A stretch of 64,000 nt of DNA from Chelydra serpentina (GCA_037349315.1 JBAIAC010000040.1:10992001-11056000), one strand, 5' to 3'; numbered from the stretch's first letter, positions 11,846-24,640 are shown. Made by a program: numbers and translations. The notes: generated by a model from the letters alone, not told the origin.

Positions 11846-14410
11846 GATTCCAAGAAGGCAGGAACTATAACCGTGAAAATAGCTAATGTCCCCATTCCTG
11901 CCACTTAAATGCTGCTTCTTGTGCCTCCATTTCAGGGTGGAGGGGGAGTTGGGAAAGCATGTGGGATGCATTTCTTGACCAGAGCCATAGGAGGTGTCAT
12001 ATGGAGATTCAGAGCATGCGGGATCCATTTCTTCAATATATCAGTGGGGTTCTCTTTTTTTTCTTAAATAGACCATCTGTTCTAAGGATGGAGCAAGACT
12101 GCACCAACAAAACCCTACAGCTGTGCTTTCAGAACTGGTAATTGCGCACTGAAGTGCCCAGGTGAGACTGGCATTACCCATTTTGCACATACAAATGCGA
12201 ACTGACAAGTGCAACTGCTGGGTTTTGAGACAGCAAATGCAGCACCCTTTGAAAATTCATCCCTTTAGACCAAATTCTGCCTTTCAATGTGCACACACAT
12301 TTCCCATTGACTTTGATGGGGGTTGCATGCATACATTTGAGGCTAGAATTTGATCCTTAGTGTTTCCTTTCTTTTTCACAATTCCTGTTGCTTCCCTCCT
12401 AACTTTATTTCTTCTGTTCTGTTCCCTTTACAGCAACGTTGGTGCAGTTAATGGAAATGTTTTTTATATTGCTCCACAAGAAGGATACGTCTCTGAGTTA
12501 GATTGTTTTACTACTTAGTCTAAAAGTCTCTCTCTTGAAAATCACTTAAATAAAGTACAGCATAACAAAATAAAATAGAGGAGAGAATCACCTATTTTAT
12601 TTTGTTCACTCTGTATTTAACAGATAACGGATACAACTGCATTAAAAATGTAGCAACACTAACAGTTGTGTCTATGGATAATTACAATTCACATGAATCT
12701 CCGGTGATTCATTCCATAGGTATGTGTTGCAGGCAATCTAGCTCTTAATAGAAGCATACTCTAAATAAAAGCAAATGTGTGGGGGGTTTTTAAACTACAT
12801 TATTCTAGATATAATTTGAGCACCAACCTCCTGTCTCCCTTGGTCTCTGCTTTTGACTATTATGCTCCACACAGCTAATGAAAAATGGCCTGATATTTCA
12901 GTGAAACAATTCAGTCGGAGAGACAGCTGGTAAACTAAAGATCAATTTTTTTTTTTAAACTACTGACTCTCACCAGTGCAGTCTGGTGATGACCCCCTCC
13001 AGAAAGGCGTGCAGTCTTGTTAGGCTTACTGTTTGATGAGTGTTTCAATCAGCAATTGCTGCCTGTTTTACTGCCAATTTCCAACCAACTCTTTGCTTTG
13101 TAAAGTGGCCAGGTAAAGGAGACAGACTGTTCTTCTCCTATGTGACAGGTATGTGGGGATAATGGTGGCTGCTTTTATATGAGGCCTTTTTTTCCTTCTC
13201 ATTGACAATATAGGCCATTGTTGTATTTTCTTGCCCCTTTGCGTATTGAAAACCAAATCTTATTGTTGTTTTATGCCATTCGCGCTCTTAATAAACTCTA
13301 ACCCATTATATAAGACACATCATTCACAATTGGGAACCTTAGAGCACCTTTAAGCTCACCTAAATTCCCCTTTCTGGTGCACCTAAAGGAGAGAGAAGTG
13401 GAATATCTCCCATCTAATCTTGACTAGGCCTAGTCCTGCTTAGCTTGCAAGATGTAAATTCTTAGCCCACAGTGCTATTACTGCAAACTGTCATTCCTTG
13501 CTTTGCTCACTAATTTCCTAATCACCAGCACGCATGCCCTTCTATCTACTTTGGACTGGTTTCCTAGTTTCAGATTCCTTCCTTGGTGGGTGCTTTTCCC
13601 TAGCAGAATAGTCACATTTTAAAACTAGGTGCTAGTGAGTCCCAGATCCCTTTGCCTTCTTGAATGCCTACCTATTAGTCACTAAGGTGAAAGAGTCGCC
13701 TCTATGCAGAAAGCCAGCGAAAGGCCAGAACAAAACAAAGCCACACTTAAGTCCATCAAACAGAGCTTAAGTAGGATTTGGTGCATTCAGCTCATGGTAG
13801 TCCTCAGTCTGGTGGTATATCTCACCCCACGGCCTGCTCCTGGTTTCGTTTAAATCAGTGGCACCATTCCCATAGATTTCAGTGCTGCAAGATCAAGCTC
13901 TGTATTTTGGTCCCTAAGCACAGCTAACACTGGAATGAATATTTATACTTTCAGATGTGTGCATGTTGGTGCTTCTTGTAAACTATTCAGCTTAAATAAG
14001 TCTATTTCTGACGGGGGGGAAAATAACCCCAAACTATGGAGTTCTAAGAATATACTGTTTAAAAGTATCATTTGAGAAGTCAACTGAAACATTCCATGTT
14101 ATATAGCAGATAGACAGGCACCAGAGCAGTTTTTTTTAGGGGATACTAAAAATATATTGTTCGTCCATTCAAAACCTTGACTGAGAATAATCAGAGTCTA
14201 GTTTCTCTCTGAGCATTTTTGGAAAGCGGCGTGTGATTGACTATTTAATGAAGCAGAAAGTGGAGCCAGGTTTGTATTAGAGGAGAATAGCAAAATGAAA
14301 TGAAATCTCATTACGCACAAGGAGGGGGAAAAAGTAACTTTCTAACTCCTGTTCTTCAGATATCTTCATTTTAATGCAAATGACAGCTTCAGCCACGCTG
14401 AAATAAAAAG
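11846..14410. other. Intron without recognisable elements
   Basis: AT-rich intron with scattered low-complexity runs. No terminal repeats, SINE boxes or coding similarity were seen. It may include conserved non-coding sequence, which cannot be judged from a single genome. Confidence 0.4.
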
Positions 14411-14423
14411 CCCCCCCCCCCCC
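14411..14423 (+). repeat. Poly-C run
   Basis: Thirteen consecutive C bases followed by GCGGG. Confidence 0.8.
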
Positions 14424-14694
14424 GCGGGAAAACAATAATGAGGGACAATTTAAGTCATTTCATTTTCATAATAAAAGAATCTTTTTAAAAATTCAAAGAA
14501 CTCTGAGAGGCTGAATTTTATTTATTTATTTTTGTAATTTTTGTTTGTTTTGTTTTTGCCGCTCTATTTTTGGCTTCGTGATCTTCTAAACTTGCATCCC
14601 AAAGCTGAGCTAGGAGCTTGCTAGAGGCAGAATACTCCTACTTTTCCTTAGCTGACTGGTACTGTGACCATACGTTGTGCTTATGGCCAGTTCC

Positions 14695-14768
14695 AGGGCC
14701 TGATCCAATTCCTGTTGAATTTGATGGATAGATGCCTATTGATTTCAGTGGGAACTGGATCTTGCCCC
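14695..14768. repeat. Short palindromic dispersed motif (CATTGA..TCAATG type)
   Basis: The outer arms GGGCCTGATCCAATTCC and GGAACTGGATCTTGCCCC are near inverted copies, around an inner part with ATTGATTTCAGTGGG. The same layout recurs many times in the window. It is about 75 bp long, non-coding, with no clear target duplication. Confidence 0.5.
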
Positions 14769-15825
14769 AGTAAAGCACCTTTTTCTGGATTGGTGGAGCT
14801 GGCAGCCTGGCATGCATTGCTCATGGAAATGCCTCTTGGCATTTGTGCTTAAGTGGATTTTGCCAGTCAGGGGCTGGCTGTGCTTACAGAGAAATCATTG
14901 ACTTTAGCAGCATTACATGGGAAGTAATTATGTAAAGATGGACATGATGGTTCTTGAACAATTGTTCCAGGCAAACACATGCTTCCCATCAATACCTAGC
15001 AGCCATCTCTGCTTTTACACCAATGGAAAATCCAGCCCAGGTTAGTGCAAGGTCCCCGAATGCCGATGGAATCGATTGCAGAATTGTATTTCACAGTTAC
15101 ATCTTTATTTGTACAATCCACTTCCCGACACTAATGTCACGGACCTTTGTGTAGTGGATTTCTACACAGCGGTTCCTCACAGGCACAAAAATATGTTTTT
15201 TTCCCTCATTTCTGTATATGAAGATCCTGAGTGTATGCCTTATTGTAATGCTAATACTTTGCATTGCCCTAATGTATTTCATCTGAAGATTTTAACCCGT
15301 TTCACAAATATAATAATGAAGTAACCCTCAAAACACTCTTTCCAGCTATCATAGGGAGTGTATGTGTGTGTTTGCGTGCGCAGGCATGTGTACATGGCGG
15401 TGGTGATGTACATGTGGCAAATTGTTTTTATCATGGTCCCTGGAAAACCTTATCCATTCTCCCCTAGTCAGTCTCGCCTGAAACTTACTCTGACATTCCA
15501 AACCTCTGAGCAGCTTCCGACTTTCCTTTATTCTTAAATCAATCCACCACAAAAATATTTCCCCTCCTACAATATTGCACTGATCTGAGGCCCAGGATGG
15601 ACAATGTCTAGTCCTGGACCAGCAAAAAGTTCAACCTTTTATCCTGTGACCCATCAAGGCTAGAAACTGGAGCTTTATACCATTGGAAAAAGGACATTCC
15701 CAGCTTTGCACTGCAGTATATATAGTCTTTTTGCTTCAGGCCATGGACGGTCCCAGTATGTCAGAGTCTAAAATCCTGGCATTTACATACCAATTTCAAG
15801 CCCTTTCTAGAGGTTTAAGATTTGG

Positions 15826-16078
15826 GTCATGCTTTACAGGTGATATTTATAAATAGCTTACAAGGAGTTATAAATGATTAATAGATATTTTAGTATAGGG
15901 TTAATCAGTTATTATAAACAACGAGTCAATAGGTGGCTTATAATAATGGCTTATAACCATCATTAAAGCCATCTGTAACAAATACTACTCATGTCAATAA
16001 CATGCTTAGAACATCCATTATTTATGTATTAACTCTTTATAAACCATTTATAAATTAAACCTTAATATAAAGTGTAAC
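15826..16078. mobile_element. AT-rich palindromic MITE
   Basis: The left end CATGCTTTACAGGTGATATTTATAAA and the right end (reverse complement AGTTACACTTTATATTAAGG...TTTATAAA) are imperfect inverted repeats, cited here only by their key blocks CTTTA and TTTATAAA. The inside is dense in TTATAA/ATTTATAA, with many nested short hairpins. No coding capacity. Confidence 0.55.
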
Positions 16079-16511
16079 TAAAATTTGTATAGCAAAAAGG
16101 ACAGATTCTTTGAACCAAATTTCCAGTGGCTTTAATGGGGTTCCATCATGGATAAATTTAGCTTTCTGTGCTCATCTTTGAAATCCACATTCAAGCGATA
16201 GGCCAGACGTTACCCACATGCTATTGACTGGTTTTTGTGTCATTGTGGCTGAAGAACAAGCAATAAGCAGCCTTTCAACCATATAAAAGACCTAATGAAC
16301 ATGAGTGAAAATGTTTAAATACTTGGCATAGAGCCCTTTATGTGGATAGCCTTGATAAAAATTACAATATTGCTAATTATATTTACTTTAAGTCATAGCT
16401 ACAATTACATCTAGCCTTATTTAGTCCCAGCATGAATGTGTTTTTAAGGATATAGTGTATTCATGTCAGAAGACCTTAATTACTTCAAGTAACATTATTT
16501 ACTGTCAGAAA

Positions 16512-16700
16512 CCATGATGGGGTGGTTGGAGCCGTGGCAGTCGGGCCTAGTGGTCGGAGCCAGGGGTTAGAGCTGGAATCAGGAGTCCAGAGCGGGCTTG
16601 AAGCAGGACTAGGAACAAGATGGGAGAAAGAGCAGGGCTGGAGCAGACCTAGGAACAGGGCTGGAGTGAGAGCAGGGCTAGAGCAGGTTAAGGTTGGGGA
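16512..16700 (+). repeat. GC-rich, purine-biased degenerate tandem tract
   Basis: Loose repeats of GGAGC, GGGCTGGAGCAG, GGAACAGGGCTGGAG and AGAGCAGGGCTAGAGCAGG run through 16525-16690. The strand bias (G/A rich) leaves both strands open, so the overlapping frames of 113 and 76 codons here are a by-product. It may be part of a longer dispersed element. Confidence 0.55.
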
Positions 16701-16899
16701 GTCTGTTACCACCATCAGGCAGGAGAGAGTTCCAAGCCCTGAAGTGATGTTGTGCAGACTGAGCGGCTGTTCCTCCAGTGAGGCTTATATTTATATACCT
16801 GCCCTGAAACTCAACAGACCAGTTCCTGGCTTGCGGATTGGCTGGAGCCCAGTACAGGAGTGACTCATTATCTTACTTTTTAGTTGTCTCATGCCCTCT

Positions 16900-17640
16900 G
16901 AAGTCCCACCTAACCCAGCAAGATGATGATGTTTAAAGATAGCTAAGATGATCATCGTTGTATTGTATAGGTATATACTATATTGCCTCCATTTTGCTTT
17001 TCTTTCTCTTCCATATTGTTACATTGTTAGACTTTAATTAGCACATTAAATACAATAGTTTCCCTTTATGAAGCCAGCAGGGTTTTCTTTGCTGTGCAAA
17101 TGAGTGGTTCAATTACCCTCCTACTAATGGATAAAACGTAATTAACATTGTCTTGAGGCTAATTTTCATTTATGCTGCCATTCCTCATAAGCCGAACATC
17201 AGTCTCTGGAAAAAGTCAATGTGTCACTTTTATTAGCCCAGTTTGCACTTTAACACTAAGAAAATTAATTCAAGATACATTAACGTAGTTAACTTCAAAT
17301 ATGATGAAATTATCTGATGACTGAACATCTCTCTAACATGTCCTTTATGAAGTCATGCAGTTTGGGGATGGGTGTGCTTGATAAATGAGATCATATTTAC
17401 ATCTGTGCTATTTATGCAAAGGACAGGGTGTGAAAAAGCTGTACCGAGCAGCTATTATTGACAGGATTGACAGGGTTTAGAAATACAAAATTTTGTTTTT
17501 TCACTGGCTTTTCTCCCATCCAGTGCTATCCTCAGAGTTTATAGTTGTGCAATTTTATCTAATTTTAGGCACTGAAAAATACTGATAATGTATCCTTCGT
17601 TTTTGCTGTGCAGTCATAGAAGAATCTGAAACAGAAACGG
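16900..17640. other. Repeat-poor AT-rich intron
   Basis: No mobile-element ends were seen. Several TAATTA/ATTA cores occur (for example around 17035-17170), with a low density of simple repeats. It is a candidate for conserved non-coding sequence only by appearance. Confidence 0.3.
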
Positions 17641-17651
17641 AAAAAATCATT

Positions 17652-17730
17652 TAGGACCCAATCCAAAGCCACTGAAATCACTGGAAAGGCTCCCATTTAC
17701 TACAGTGGGGCTTGAATCAGGCCCTCTAGC
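17652..17730. repeat. Short palindromic dispersed motif
   Basis: GGACCCAATCCAAAGCC at the left and GGGGCTTGAATCAGGCCC at the right are inverted relatives around CACTGAAATCACTGG and ACTACAGTGG. It has the same design as 14695-14768 and 34641-34713. Confidence 0.5.
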
Positions 17731-17734
17731 CCTG

Positions 17735-19075
17735 ATCCAGCCAAAAACAAAATACCTTAATCACATGCTGGATGAGGGCCGTAAGGCAGCTTGTTCCATT
17801 CAGTATAATCTTCAGTACCCAGGCCATCCTTACATGACTGAGGTGCCTGGGAATTCACCACTTCCACTGGGATTTTTCAGTCAAGTAGTCTGTCAGTGTT
17901 AATTGTTTCCTGGTGTTCAATCTACATTTTCCATTGCTCACTTTCATCCTAAAGTGCCTAGTTATAGCCCTTTGCAGACCCCTAAACAATTCCTCTTTTT
18001 CCTGGGTGAGAAACTGTATATTATTCGAGTCCATCACTGAGGAACGTAAAAGAATAGTTTCCTGCTGCGGAAGCTCCTTTGGTATAAACAAGAAATATGT
18101 ACCTGTCGAATTGCTATTGCAAATTCTTGCCAGCAACCATTCTGATTGCAGCTTTCGTTGACAATGATTCAGCAGCATCCCGGGCTAATTCTTGAACCCA
18201 TTTCCCCTTAATGCAGAATTATGGCCAAACAGTGGACCTCCCTCCAACATGAATCAATCTGCCGCTAAGAATGCATTCACTCTATTCCCAAGGACAAAAC
18301 AGGAAGTAACACAATAGAGCCCTCCTAAATCTCTCTCTGTTCCAGGAAAGGCTGCTTGCTACTGGAATATTTATTTTCTTGGTGCCGTGGAAAGTAAATT
18401 ACAAATGTAACAAATTGCCACTGGAACATGTGCATGGAAATAAGTGAGGGGGTTGGCGGGAAGGGGTGTAAAATTTTCCTTTCTTCAAAGATAAATTAAA
18501 TCGGTAGCACCTGGAAACCTGACGTAAGAATTAACACGGTGATGAGAAGACACTGGAGTGCAACTCCATTGGCAGTGCTTCCTAGCAGCAGCAACAGCCT
18601 GCTGCCTGTCTGTGAGCCAATGCAAAGGTGAAGCAGAAGTAGAGTGGAGACTATCAAGCATGGGTGGGGGAAGACTTCATTCAGACCAACTTAAAGGGCC
18701 TAGTTCACTCTACGTGATACAAAGAGCGGCACCTCCCCAGGTCAGCGATGTCTGCCGTGCTCAGACCACAAGAAGCCAGGCAATGCTTCCAGAGCCACCA
18801 CCTTTCAGCAGTGTTATTAGAGGAGAGCAGCTTTAGTTTCCACCAGGGACTCTAAAGAAACCTCAACAGGGGAGACTGTGCCCCAAATGATCACAAACCC
18901 TGGCTGTGCTGGCCACGCCATCTTCCTCAGGCAGCACCCCCCACATATTTTGAGGGTGCTGCTTGGTGGAGGAGAGGTGGTGGCCAGCCCCTGACATGCT
19001 TTTTGCTGCCTATGCTCCTGGCAAAACTGGCATAAATCATGGCCAAACCTAGTTCAATGTCCGGAGATAAGTTAA
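17735..19075. other. Intron without recognisable elements
   Basis: Overlapping frames on opposite strands at 17855-18178 have no domain similarity. 18550-19020 is somewhat GC-richer, with no recognisable repeat ends. Confidence 0.35.
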
Positions 19076-19077
19076 AA

Positions 19078-19240
19078 CCAGAGCTGGGCGAATCAGTGAT
19101 TGTTTCAGTTCATTGGCAGTTCCGAAAAAATGTGGTTGACCTGAACTGAAGCTGAACATTCAAAAAAAATGGCAACTCAGAAAAGTCTGAAACCACATGT
19201 TTCATTTGGGCCCAAATATTTTATTTCCGGCCATTTTTAA
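19078..19240. mobile_element. Partial TAGAG-family element
   Basis: It begins CCAGAGCTGGGCGAATCAG, then shows TTCAGTTCATTGGCAGTTCCGAAAAAAT, quoted here for its GGCAGTTCC core. The complete copy at 62773 carries the same GGCAGTTCC block 40 bases from its end. The right end is not seen. Confidence 0.5.
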
Positions 19241-19295
19241 AGGGCTAGATTCACACCATCCGGAAGAGGATGAGGGGGTGCATGCTTTCACTTTT

Positions 19296-19520
19296 AGGCC
19301 GGTGGTGAGGGCACTCATCTGGGATCTGGTCCCTGCGCCAATTAATATTTAATTATTTATACAAAGTGGTTCAGTTTCAACAGGAGAGAGCCCCTCTCTG
19401 GAATGACCCATCACCTGGTGGCGAGGAGGAGATCTGGGTTCAAGTCCCTGCTCCAGAGGGGGGATTTGAATCAGGGTCTCCTGCATCCCAGGTAAGTGGG
19501 TTCAAAGTTATAGCATGGGC
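19296..19520 (+). repeat. tRNA-like SINE remnants
   Basis: Two tRNA-like B-box blocks lie in sequence: GATCTGGGTTCAAGTCCCTG (19430-19450) and GATTTGAATCAGGGTCTCC (19464-19483). A degenerate A-box-like segment GGCCGGTGGTGAGGGCACTC precedes them. This is typical of old tRNA-derived SINEs. Confidence 0.45.
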
Positions 19521-20365
19521 ATCATTCCTCCTCCATTGGCTGACACTATTCGTATCAAATTCCTAAATAGCTTTGAGTCAACGGACACTGCATTTTTCGT
19601 CAAGTAGACTGTGTGTCTCAAAATGTTGGCCAGCTCTCGTTAAAACCTCTCTTCAGACGGGGTTCTTAAGCAAAGCCCGGTCTCCTTCAGACTCTTCCGG
19701 GGCTGGCACCAGCGAAACAAAAGTAAAACTGCAACAAAGCATACGTTTCCTTGGGCCTGCAAAGCTGTTTTCAAGTTCATTTTGCTTTGTCTGTTCAGCC
19801 CAGCAAGCAAGCCGTGAAAGTTCCAGGAGAAGTTAACTTTAATTCATGCAAAGAGGTCATTCCTGGACCAGTTGATTGCTTGCTGTAATCAAAAGAGGAT
19901 CTGCTCTAGCTCTCCTTTATTTAGCAGTGAGCTATGGATGGGATCCTCAAACGTTAACAGCATGACAATGATGTGTAGTCGAACGAAAGTGAAAAGGCCA
20001 GGAAGGGTATACCTAATGCAGCCAGCCAGAGCTTTTGTTTAGCTGACAGTTTCGTTGGGTTGTTTGGATGTGTATCTTCAAGTACTCCTAAGTGGATTAG
20101 CTCTTTCAAACGGCATGGCACCTGTTACAGTTCAGGCTAACTATTTCAATGGTTCAGCTGCAACAGATGGCATCAAGGGAGGATTTTAGCCAGATGTGTT
20201 CCCAGTCTCTTTAATGGGAATCACATTGCTACACCCCTTGCAATACTTTGGAAATATATGGCTCTGTCTCAGGGTCTGGATTTGAATTCACTGTATCCCA
20301 TTCATGTTGCAGAGTGCAGGACTCAGCTTGGGGAATGAAGAACCCTGCATTGTATTTCTGAACCC

Positions 20366-20430
20366 AGGGTCTGATCCAAAGCCCATTGAAATCAGTGAGG
20401 GTCTTTCTATTGACTTAGCGGATTAGGTTC
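20366..20430. repeat. Short palindromic dispersed motif
   Basis: GGGTCTGATCCAAAGCCCATTGAAATCAGTG is followed by TCTATTGACTTAGCGGATTAGG; only the blocks CTGATCCAAAGCC and CTATTGACTTAG are diagnostic. It is a diverged copy of the recurring motif. Confidence 0.4.
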
Positions 20431-20983
20431 TAAAGCAGGTGTGGGGAGGGGCGGTGGAAGAGAGAGATTCAGTAGTTGCTGGAAAAGACCGCAGTACCAG
20501 TTACAGCACTAGTGCAATCTGCCAAGGGAAAAATGTGTATTAGAAAACAAGAGTGTGTTTTGGATCCATGAGGAGGACCCGGGGAATCATGGGGAACTTG
20601 AAGATCAATAGAGAGTGGAACCCCTTCCTTGCAATGGATACTATAAATAAGTTCAAGCATAAAACTGGATGTCAAATCACGTTCTGAAGTTGTGCATAAT
20701 ACAGCAGAGAAAACACCCCAGAGCAGTTTCATTGTATGAAAGTAGTACCCCGTAAGACTACAACATGCAGTGCCATCTTGTGCACCTCTTTCTCTCACAG
20801 CCAGGTTTTCAGCTGTGACCTCCAAATTTGCATCGGCACCTAACTGTACATGCCTGGACATAGTAGGAGAGAAGATAACAGAGTGGATGTAATTTGGATG
20901 AGAGAGCCATGTAGTTCCACTTGTGCGTTCAGCTTTGGCAAAAAGGCACAATATCCATTAGAAATATGGCACAGAATAGAGAG

Positions 20984-21102
20984 GCTGATTCAGTAAAGCA
21001 CTAAACACTGGCTTAACTTCAGGCACATTGACTTCAATGGGACAATTCGTGTGCTCAAAGCTAAGCTAAGCAATTCAGCATGTGCTTTGCTGAATTGGGG
21101 CT
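20984..21102. mobile_element. Palindromic MITE-like element, CTGATTCAG ends
   Basis: The left end GCTGATTCAGTAAAGCAC and the right end GTGCTTTGCTGAATTGGGGC are inverted copies with few mismatches. Inside are CATTGACTTCAATGGG and GCTAAGCTAAGC. Similar blocks (GCACGTGCTTAA, TTAAGCTGGTGCTGAG) recur at 51130-51250. Confidence 0.55.
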
Positions 21103-22315
21103 CAACGGGGAAAAAACTGAGAAGAAAAGCAGGGAAGGCAAATGATTGTTGAGGATAGTGTACAGTTCACACAAAACCACCAAGACTGTTGCCCGTACCT
21201 CGCTCCCTGCTCAAACACACTTGGTCATAAAAGAAACAAATCTGCTCATTGTGTATTTAAAAATCCTAGTCACAAGGTTGCAAGAGGTTTGGCTGATGAT
21301 GTAAACATGAACAGAGTTTTTTGCTCTGTAGTGCACAGCCTGGCCCTGCACAGGTTGTGTAAAAACAATTTCAAAAGACACATTTGCTGCTCAAGACCTG
21401 ATCTTGGCAGGAATGCTCTGCCCACCTGACCACTCTTGCTCTCATTAGATCGGCACATCTCAGTGTAGATATAAAGGTCTGTCAGCATTTCCATTTAATA
21501 AACCTTAGTGTTTAATATATTGGCCTCTTTCAGGAATTGCGTCACTCAGAGGTCATTGGTGCACTGTGGAAATTAGTATATATAGATATATGTTACAATA
21601 TATTTAAAGAACAACATGATTTAAATTTGATCGACCGGTTTTGATTGAGATGTTGGACCAGGGTCTCAAATGCTTCTTTGCCAACCTTTTGACTAAGCCA
21701 AAACTATTGAAAACTAAAATCCTTTTCAGTAATCGGGAGACATCATTCATTGAAACAGCCTCGGATGAAAGAGTGATGTGCACACTGCATGGTAACAAAA
21801 ACAATTTGACTGCATCCGGGGACTGTAACAGCCTTCGAGTAATAAAGGAACTATGTATTTACAATCATACTCCTGCAGCTTTCTCTTCTTGTACCCATCT
21901 GTTTCTGTCTGGCTTTCATATTGTTTGTTTAGATTATTTATACAAGGATCTGTTTTGCTTCCCTTTGGTATGGAACCCGTCAAAGAGCGCCAGTGATTTC
22001 AACACGTGTAAGCACGGTGGAATCTGGCCCTCAATAAAGTACGCAATTAATGTGACATCTGGACAGATGGCATATACTAACACAAAAACATTAGCTAGAT
22101 CTGTTCACAGAGGGCAGTAGTAATTGCCATCTCTCTCTATAACTCTCTCCAACTAAGTGTGTGTGGGGAAAAACCCCTCCTGACATTTAGCCCAAGGCTA
22201 GGCAAGTGCTTGACTAAAATTATAAGCTTTGCATGGTATCATGTAGGGGTAACATACCAGCTTTTATGTGTGTATCCAAGTGAATGATGTGTCCCTGTAA
22301 TGTCTCGCCTAAGGG

Positions 22316-22590
22316 CAGGTCTGCAGTGATCGATCTATCGGGGATTGATTTATCACGTCTTGTCTATACATGATAAATCGATCCCCGAACGCACTCCCTG
22401 TTGACTCCGGAACTCCAGCTCTCAAGAGGCAGAAGCAGAGTCGACAGGGGAGCGGCAGCGGTCGACTCACCGCCGTGAGGATGGCCAGGTAAATCGACCT
22501 AAGTTACGCCGACTTCAGCTACGCTATTCGCGTAGCTGAAGTTGCGTATCTTAGGTAGACTCCTCCCGCCCTCAATGTAGACCAGGGCTA
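22316..22590. mobile_element. Hairpin-rich MITE, GGTCTRCA ends
   Basis: It runs from AGGTCTGCAGTG to CAATGTAGACCAG (imperfect inverted ends). It contains a stem TCGGGGAT...ATCCCCGA carrying GATTTATC/GATAAATC arms, a GTCGAC-rich middle, and a perfect 13-bp hairpin ACTTCAGCTACGC-TATTC-GCGTAGCTGAAGT (22512-22542). The layout matches the copy at 42316-42611. It is non-coding. Confidence 0.7.
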
Positions 22591-24239
22591 AGATAAGGAG
22601 CCTACTACTACCAACAGGTGAAGGAGCTGTCTTTTCGCTTGAGCGGCAGAGGTCTATCTTTTTGGTGCTGAAGGACTAGTGTTCTAGTCCCAGCAGGATT
22701 TTGTGTCTCCGTGTATTATATAATAATTTTGTCTGTTCTGCAGTCAAATGGGGCCAGTGAAGCTGCTCCAGTGTACGCTAGCTGGGATCTGCTCCATAGT
22801 TCACTACAAAGATCAGCTTCTGAATTTTCCCAAGCCGTTTAGTTTAGTTTGGCTTTATGGAACATACAACATGGACTGTGTTGTAATTGTATTTACAGGC
22901 AATTTTTTGTGGGGCAATGGCTGATATTTGATTTAAACAACCTCCAAGATTCCAAAAAAAAAAAAAAGATCTGTATTTAGTTATCTCTGGTACTTGCAGG
23001 AAGAAAAAGAAATCTTTGGAAACTGTTTGAAGAGCACAGAGCCAGGAATGGAATCCAGGCATCCGAATACTTGCCACTCATGCCCAGTTCTAACCGCTAC
23101 TCCATGGACTGGCAGCTCAACTTTGCCTTCCTTATACCTCAGCATTTAAGTCCTACCCTTAACCTTATTTTAGCAACTGGCTTGTAAAGTAATGGTTTGG
23201 GGTTAAGAGTAAAAGGGGTCATTGAGGTACTTGTGAATTCTGTCCATTCTAACACGCCCCCCATATCCTGTAATCAGAGAATTAGAGAAAGCAGCACTCA
23301 AGATGAGGCCAGAGCCTCTGCTTTAATGCCATAGTCATTTATTATGCTCATAGTTTGTGTTTCATAATAATAATGAATTTGAAAGAAAGCACTTGTGCAA
23401 CCTAAGCCTAGCTTAAGGCGAGCTTTGCACTCTAGCATGCTTCCAAATGCCATCCGGATTCTCTCGCAAGCGCTTTAAAACTCTTACGTTCTCATGATGG
23501 GATTTTGTGCAGCGAAATCTCTCCCTTCCCTCTCTCTTCTCCCTCTGCCCAAGTGACAGCCCTTCCCCGAGGCAGCTGAGAGATGGATATTTTTATGACT
23601 TGAAGATTTGCCCCTTGACCTCCCTAGAAACATTAGGTCCTACCCAGAAATCCCAGGATACCCGGCAACCTTCTGTCTGATTTCTCGTGGGAAGCCCGAC
23701 TGGAGAGTTGAGAGTTTTTCTTTAATAGGCTGTGTCTGCTGAAGGCTTTAACAATGCTCTGTCTGCTCAGCAGGGCCTGCGCAGCCACCAGATGGACATT
23801 CCCAGTGTCTCAGATGGCCGGAGCCTTTCACAATACAGATTGTATCTGCCCAGAAGCAGGAACGTAGCCGCTTCGTATCCCAGCAGGGATGTTCCTTTTT
23901 CATTTTGATTCCCCCTTTGCAGTGCAAGCTGGAGCTGTTGGTGGCTCAGAATACCCTGCTATTGCCGTCCACCGTTCCAGGCGGAAAGAAGAAAATTACC
24001 CTCAGCCAGAAATCTTCATCTGACTCTACTGCTCCACTAATGCAGTCACAGCTCTGGATTTCAGGCAGAGTACAGGAGAAGGTTTGGAGACCAGAAGGAG
24101 GCATTGCTCTAGGCCTTAGGCAAAGTATGGATGTCACTGTCCGAAAGAGCTGATTGTATGCAGGCCTGGGAGGAGGCACACACTGTTGTATCCAAGTCCT
24201 GGCTGAATAACTCCGTCTTCCCCTGCTCAGTCTCACATA

Positions 24240-24420
24240 GTGGGCCAAATGTTGCCCTCAGTGACACCATGTGTAACCCACTGGTGAGTTGTGCTGTAAG
24301 TCCCCCCTGTGCCTGATCTGCAGAGGATGAGAGTCTTACAGGCACACTAGGAAGCCTGGCATTTTAGCTCAAGCTGTACTAGCCCAAGCAGTTTAGCTCT
24401 GGCGGTCCCCAGGGCGTTGG
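24240..24420 (+). repeat. Possible tRNA-SINE relative
   Basis: TGTGTAACCCACTGGTGAGTTG, GTCCCCCCTGTGCC and TTTTAGCTCAAGCTGTACTAG resemble blocks of the reversed SINE at 1928-2090, in the same order, but are diverged. Support comes only from this comparison. Confidence 0.35.
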
Positions 24421-24458
24421 CTGGGATGGCGGCAATCGCGCATACACCCCTGCGCCGA

Positions 24459-24640
24459 CATAGAATCATAGAATCTCAGGGTTGGAAGGGACCTCATGAG
24501 GTCATCTAGTCCAACCCCCTGCTCAAAGCAGGACCAATCCCCAATTTAGCCCCAGATCCCTAAGTGGCCCCCTCAAGGATTGAACTCACAACCCTGGGTT
24601 TAGCAGGCCAATGCTCAAACCACTGAGCTATCCCTCCCCC
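24459..24640 (-). mobile_element. tRNA-derived SINE with CR1-like tail (tortoise PolIII/SINE type)
   Basis: On the minus strand the order is: a tRNA-like head with A box TAGCTCAGTGGTTTGAGC (24613-24630) and B box GGTTGTGAGTTCAATCC (24578-24594), a short linker, then a CR1 3' tail ending in ATTCTATGATTCTATG. Known: turtle PolIII SINEs share their 3' tail with a CR1-type LINE, which supplies the retrotransposition enzymes. This copy is well preserved and probably comparatively young. Confidence 0.8.

Noticed and set aside
20469..20951. 160-codon minus-strand frame
   Set aside because: The longest frame not in a repeat, but there is no recognisable motif or conserved pattern, and a length of 160 codons is possible by chance in 64 kb over six frames.
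21641..22120. 159-codon plus-strand frame
   Set aside because: No domain, no splice context, and AT-rich composition. No similarity that I recognise.
24559..24640. A functional tRNA gene on the minus strand
   Set aside because: A and B boxes are clear, but the acceptor and D stems do not pair properly, and it continues directly into a CR1-like tail, so it is a SINE head.
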